64,000 nucleotides of DNA from Bradyrhizobium elkanii WSM2783 (lineage in GTDB: Bacteria > Pseudomonadota > Alphaproteobacteria > Rhizobiales > Xanthobacteraceae), in assembly GCF_000472865.1 (NCBI RefSeq), contig NZ_AXAP01000001.1, forward strand, positions 181,461-245,460. The letters run 5' to 3'. The notes beneath the pieces are model-generated. The model was not told where the DNA came from. It saw only the letters and a program-made list of their open reading frames with translations, and searched no databases. Within the stretch, counting starts at the first letter, position 1; each line of letters begins with the position of its first letter. This document shows, piece after piece, positions 63,329 through 64,000 of this stretch. The position numbers were made by a program, and so were the translations under genes.

Positions 63329-64000
63329 ATGACCCCGAACTTCGATGCGATGAACGAGACGGACGTACGCGAAATCATAGTGCGTCCGCTTCTGCACCGA
63401 CTGGGCTACGCACATGGAACGGTTGCCAATATCCGCACCGAGGTCCCGCTACGCTATGACAGAGCCTTCCTGGGGCGGAAGCAGCCGAAGAAAGATCCTC
63501 CCTTGGCTGGTCGAGCAGACTACATCTGCGATGCTACGTCCTATGGGCGCTGGGCCGTAGAAGTTAAAGCGCCTTCGCGGTCGCTGACTCAAGATGATGT
63601 TGAGCAGGCTCACACCTACTGTGCTCACCCAGAGATCAGTGCGACCTACTTCCTACTGACTAACGGGCGGGAGTTTAGGCTGTACGCTACTGGGCAACTG
63701 ACACAGCCCTATTTGAATTGGATGTTCGAGGAAACCGAACAGAGGATTATGAATCTCTTCAATGTCGTGGGTTACGACGCTATCCGAAGGCTCACCGAGA
63801 TAACCCGCCCTGACGTCAATAAGCCCCTTGGGCCTGGCCTTCCTTCCGGAGTAAAAATCGTTGGTGGGGAGGTATTGTACGGCGAGCACTATTCCGACCA
63901 TCCTCTGTTTCAAGCGAACGCGCTGAAGGGATTGGTGGGAGCGGTTACCGGCGGTCAAGTCAAGCGGAACGACGATGGGCGGCTTCTGGCTTCAGTGAGC
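63329..64000 (+). CDS. Type I restriction HsdR N-terminal-type nuclease (3' end outside window)
   Basis: Open from ATG 63329 to the right edge (224 codons, no stop). The PD-(D/E)xK pattern is clear: E15 in DVREIIVRPLLHRLGY, D64 in GRADYICDATSYGRW and E78-V-K80 in AVEVKAPSRSL, then QAHTYCAHPEISATYFLLTNG. This matches the N-terminal nuclease domain of HsdR and of standalone HsdR_N proteins. Whether a helicase follows cannot be seen. GAAGAG lies upstream. Confidence 0.8.
   Translation, partial: MTPNFDAMNETDVREIIVRPLLHRLGYAHGTVANIRTEVPLRYDRAFLGRKQPKKDPPLAGRADYICDATSYGRWAVEVKAPSRSLTQDDVEQAHTYCAHPEISATYFLLTNGREFRLYATGQLTQPYLNWMFEETEQRIMNLFNVVGYDAIRRLTEITRPDVNKPLGPGLPSGVKIVGGEVLYGEHYSDHPLFQANALKGLVGAVTGGQVKRNDDGRLLASVS

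Overview
The window comes from a rhizobial alphaproteobacterium, most likely Bradyrhizobium or a close relative in the Nitrobacteraceae. This rests on three things: high GC, the rhizobial flagellar gene set and order (flgBC-fliE-flgGAI-motE-flgH-fliL-fliP-flagellin, then motB-motC-fliK, flgEKL-flaF-flbT-flgD-fliQ-flhA-fliR, with an FtcR/Rem-type regulator), and dispersed repeats that begin AGCATGATCCGG. No search was run, so family names are pattern recognition from the sequence.

1-26.7 kb: almost the whole of one flagellar locus, nearly all on the + strand and packed with ATGA-type overlaps. It begins inside flhB and carries rod, ring, hook, export-gate, stator (MotB, MotC, MotE), hook-length and flagellin genes. 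fliF sits behind a strong terminator. The small post-transcriptional regulators FlaF and FlbT and an atypical FtcR-like response regulator (- strand) are also present. The set matches the lateral (Rhizobium-like) flagellum known in Bradyrhizobium rather than the subpolar one; that assignment is inference. motA, fliG, fliM, fliN, fliI and flgF are not in the window and would be expected to the left.

26.7-33.6 kb: a 1.1 kb gene-poor stretch rich in short direct and inverted repeats, a membrane protein with a long N-terminal tail, a protein with five DUF1217-type repeats (a family often found beside rhizobial flagellar loci), a small secreted protein, an indolepyruvate/phenylpyruvate decarboxylase-type enzyme and a DUF1127 protein.

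33.9-39.5 kb: a divergent AraC regulator and PPOX flavoprotein, a GNAT acetyltransferase, a decayed IS5-type transposase and a PAS histidine kinase.

39.6-47.5 kb: a six-gene - strand catabolic operon (MFS transporter, maleate isomerase/arylmalonate decarboxylase-like protein, GntR regulator, hydantoin racemase-like protein without its usual cysteines, dihydropyrimidinase/hydantoinase, alpha/beta hydrolase). It faces a divergent CoxG-like and metal-dependent cyclase pair, with a GntR-like palindrome in between. The likely theme is uptake and hydrolysis of a cyclic amide, ureide or imide; the substrate is unknown.

47.5-56.8 kb: a CGNR zinc-finger regulator, an ECF-like sigma factor, a truncated haloacetate-dehalogenase-like hydrolase, a second hydrolase, a quinone-oxidoreductase-like MDR protein, a DUF417 membrane protein, two large palindromic repeats, an SDR, a single-domain response regulator, a 22-residue lysine-rich micro-protein, a diguanylate cyclase and a peptidoglycan amidase.

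56.8-59.6 kb: housekeeping genes rpoH, rluD, a small membrane protein and tRNA-Glu(CTC).

59.6-64 kb: an island next to the tRNA. It has a broken tyrosine integrase, then visibly AT-richer genes: a VasI/TagO-like exported protein, an unknown 196-residue protein coupled to a 539-residue protein with an Mrr-like nuclease N-terminus, and an HsdR_N-type nuclease running off the right edge. This is the best candidate in the window for an undescribed (defence-type) system.
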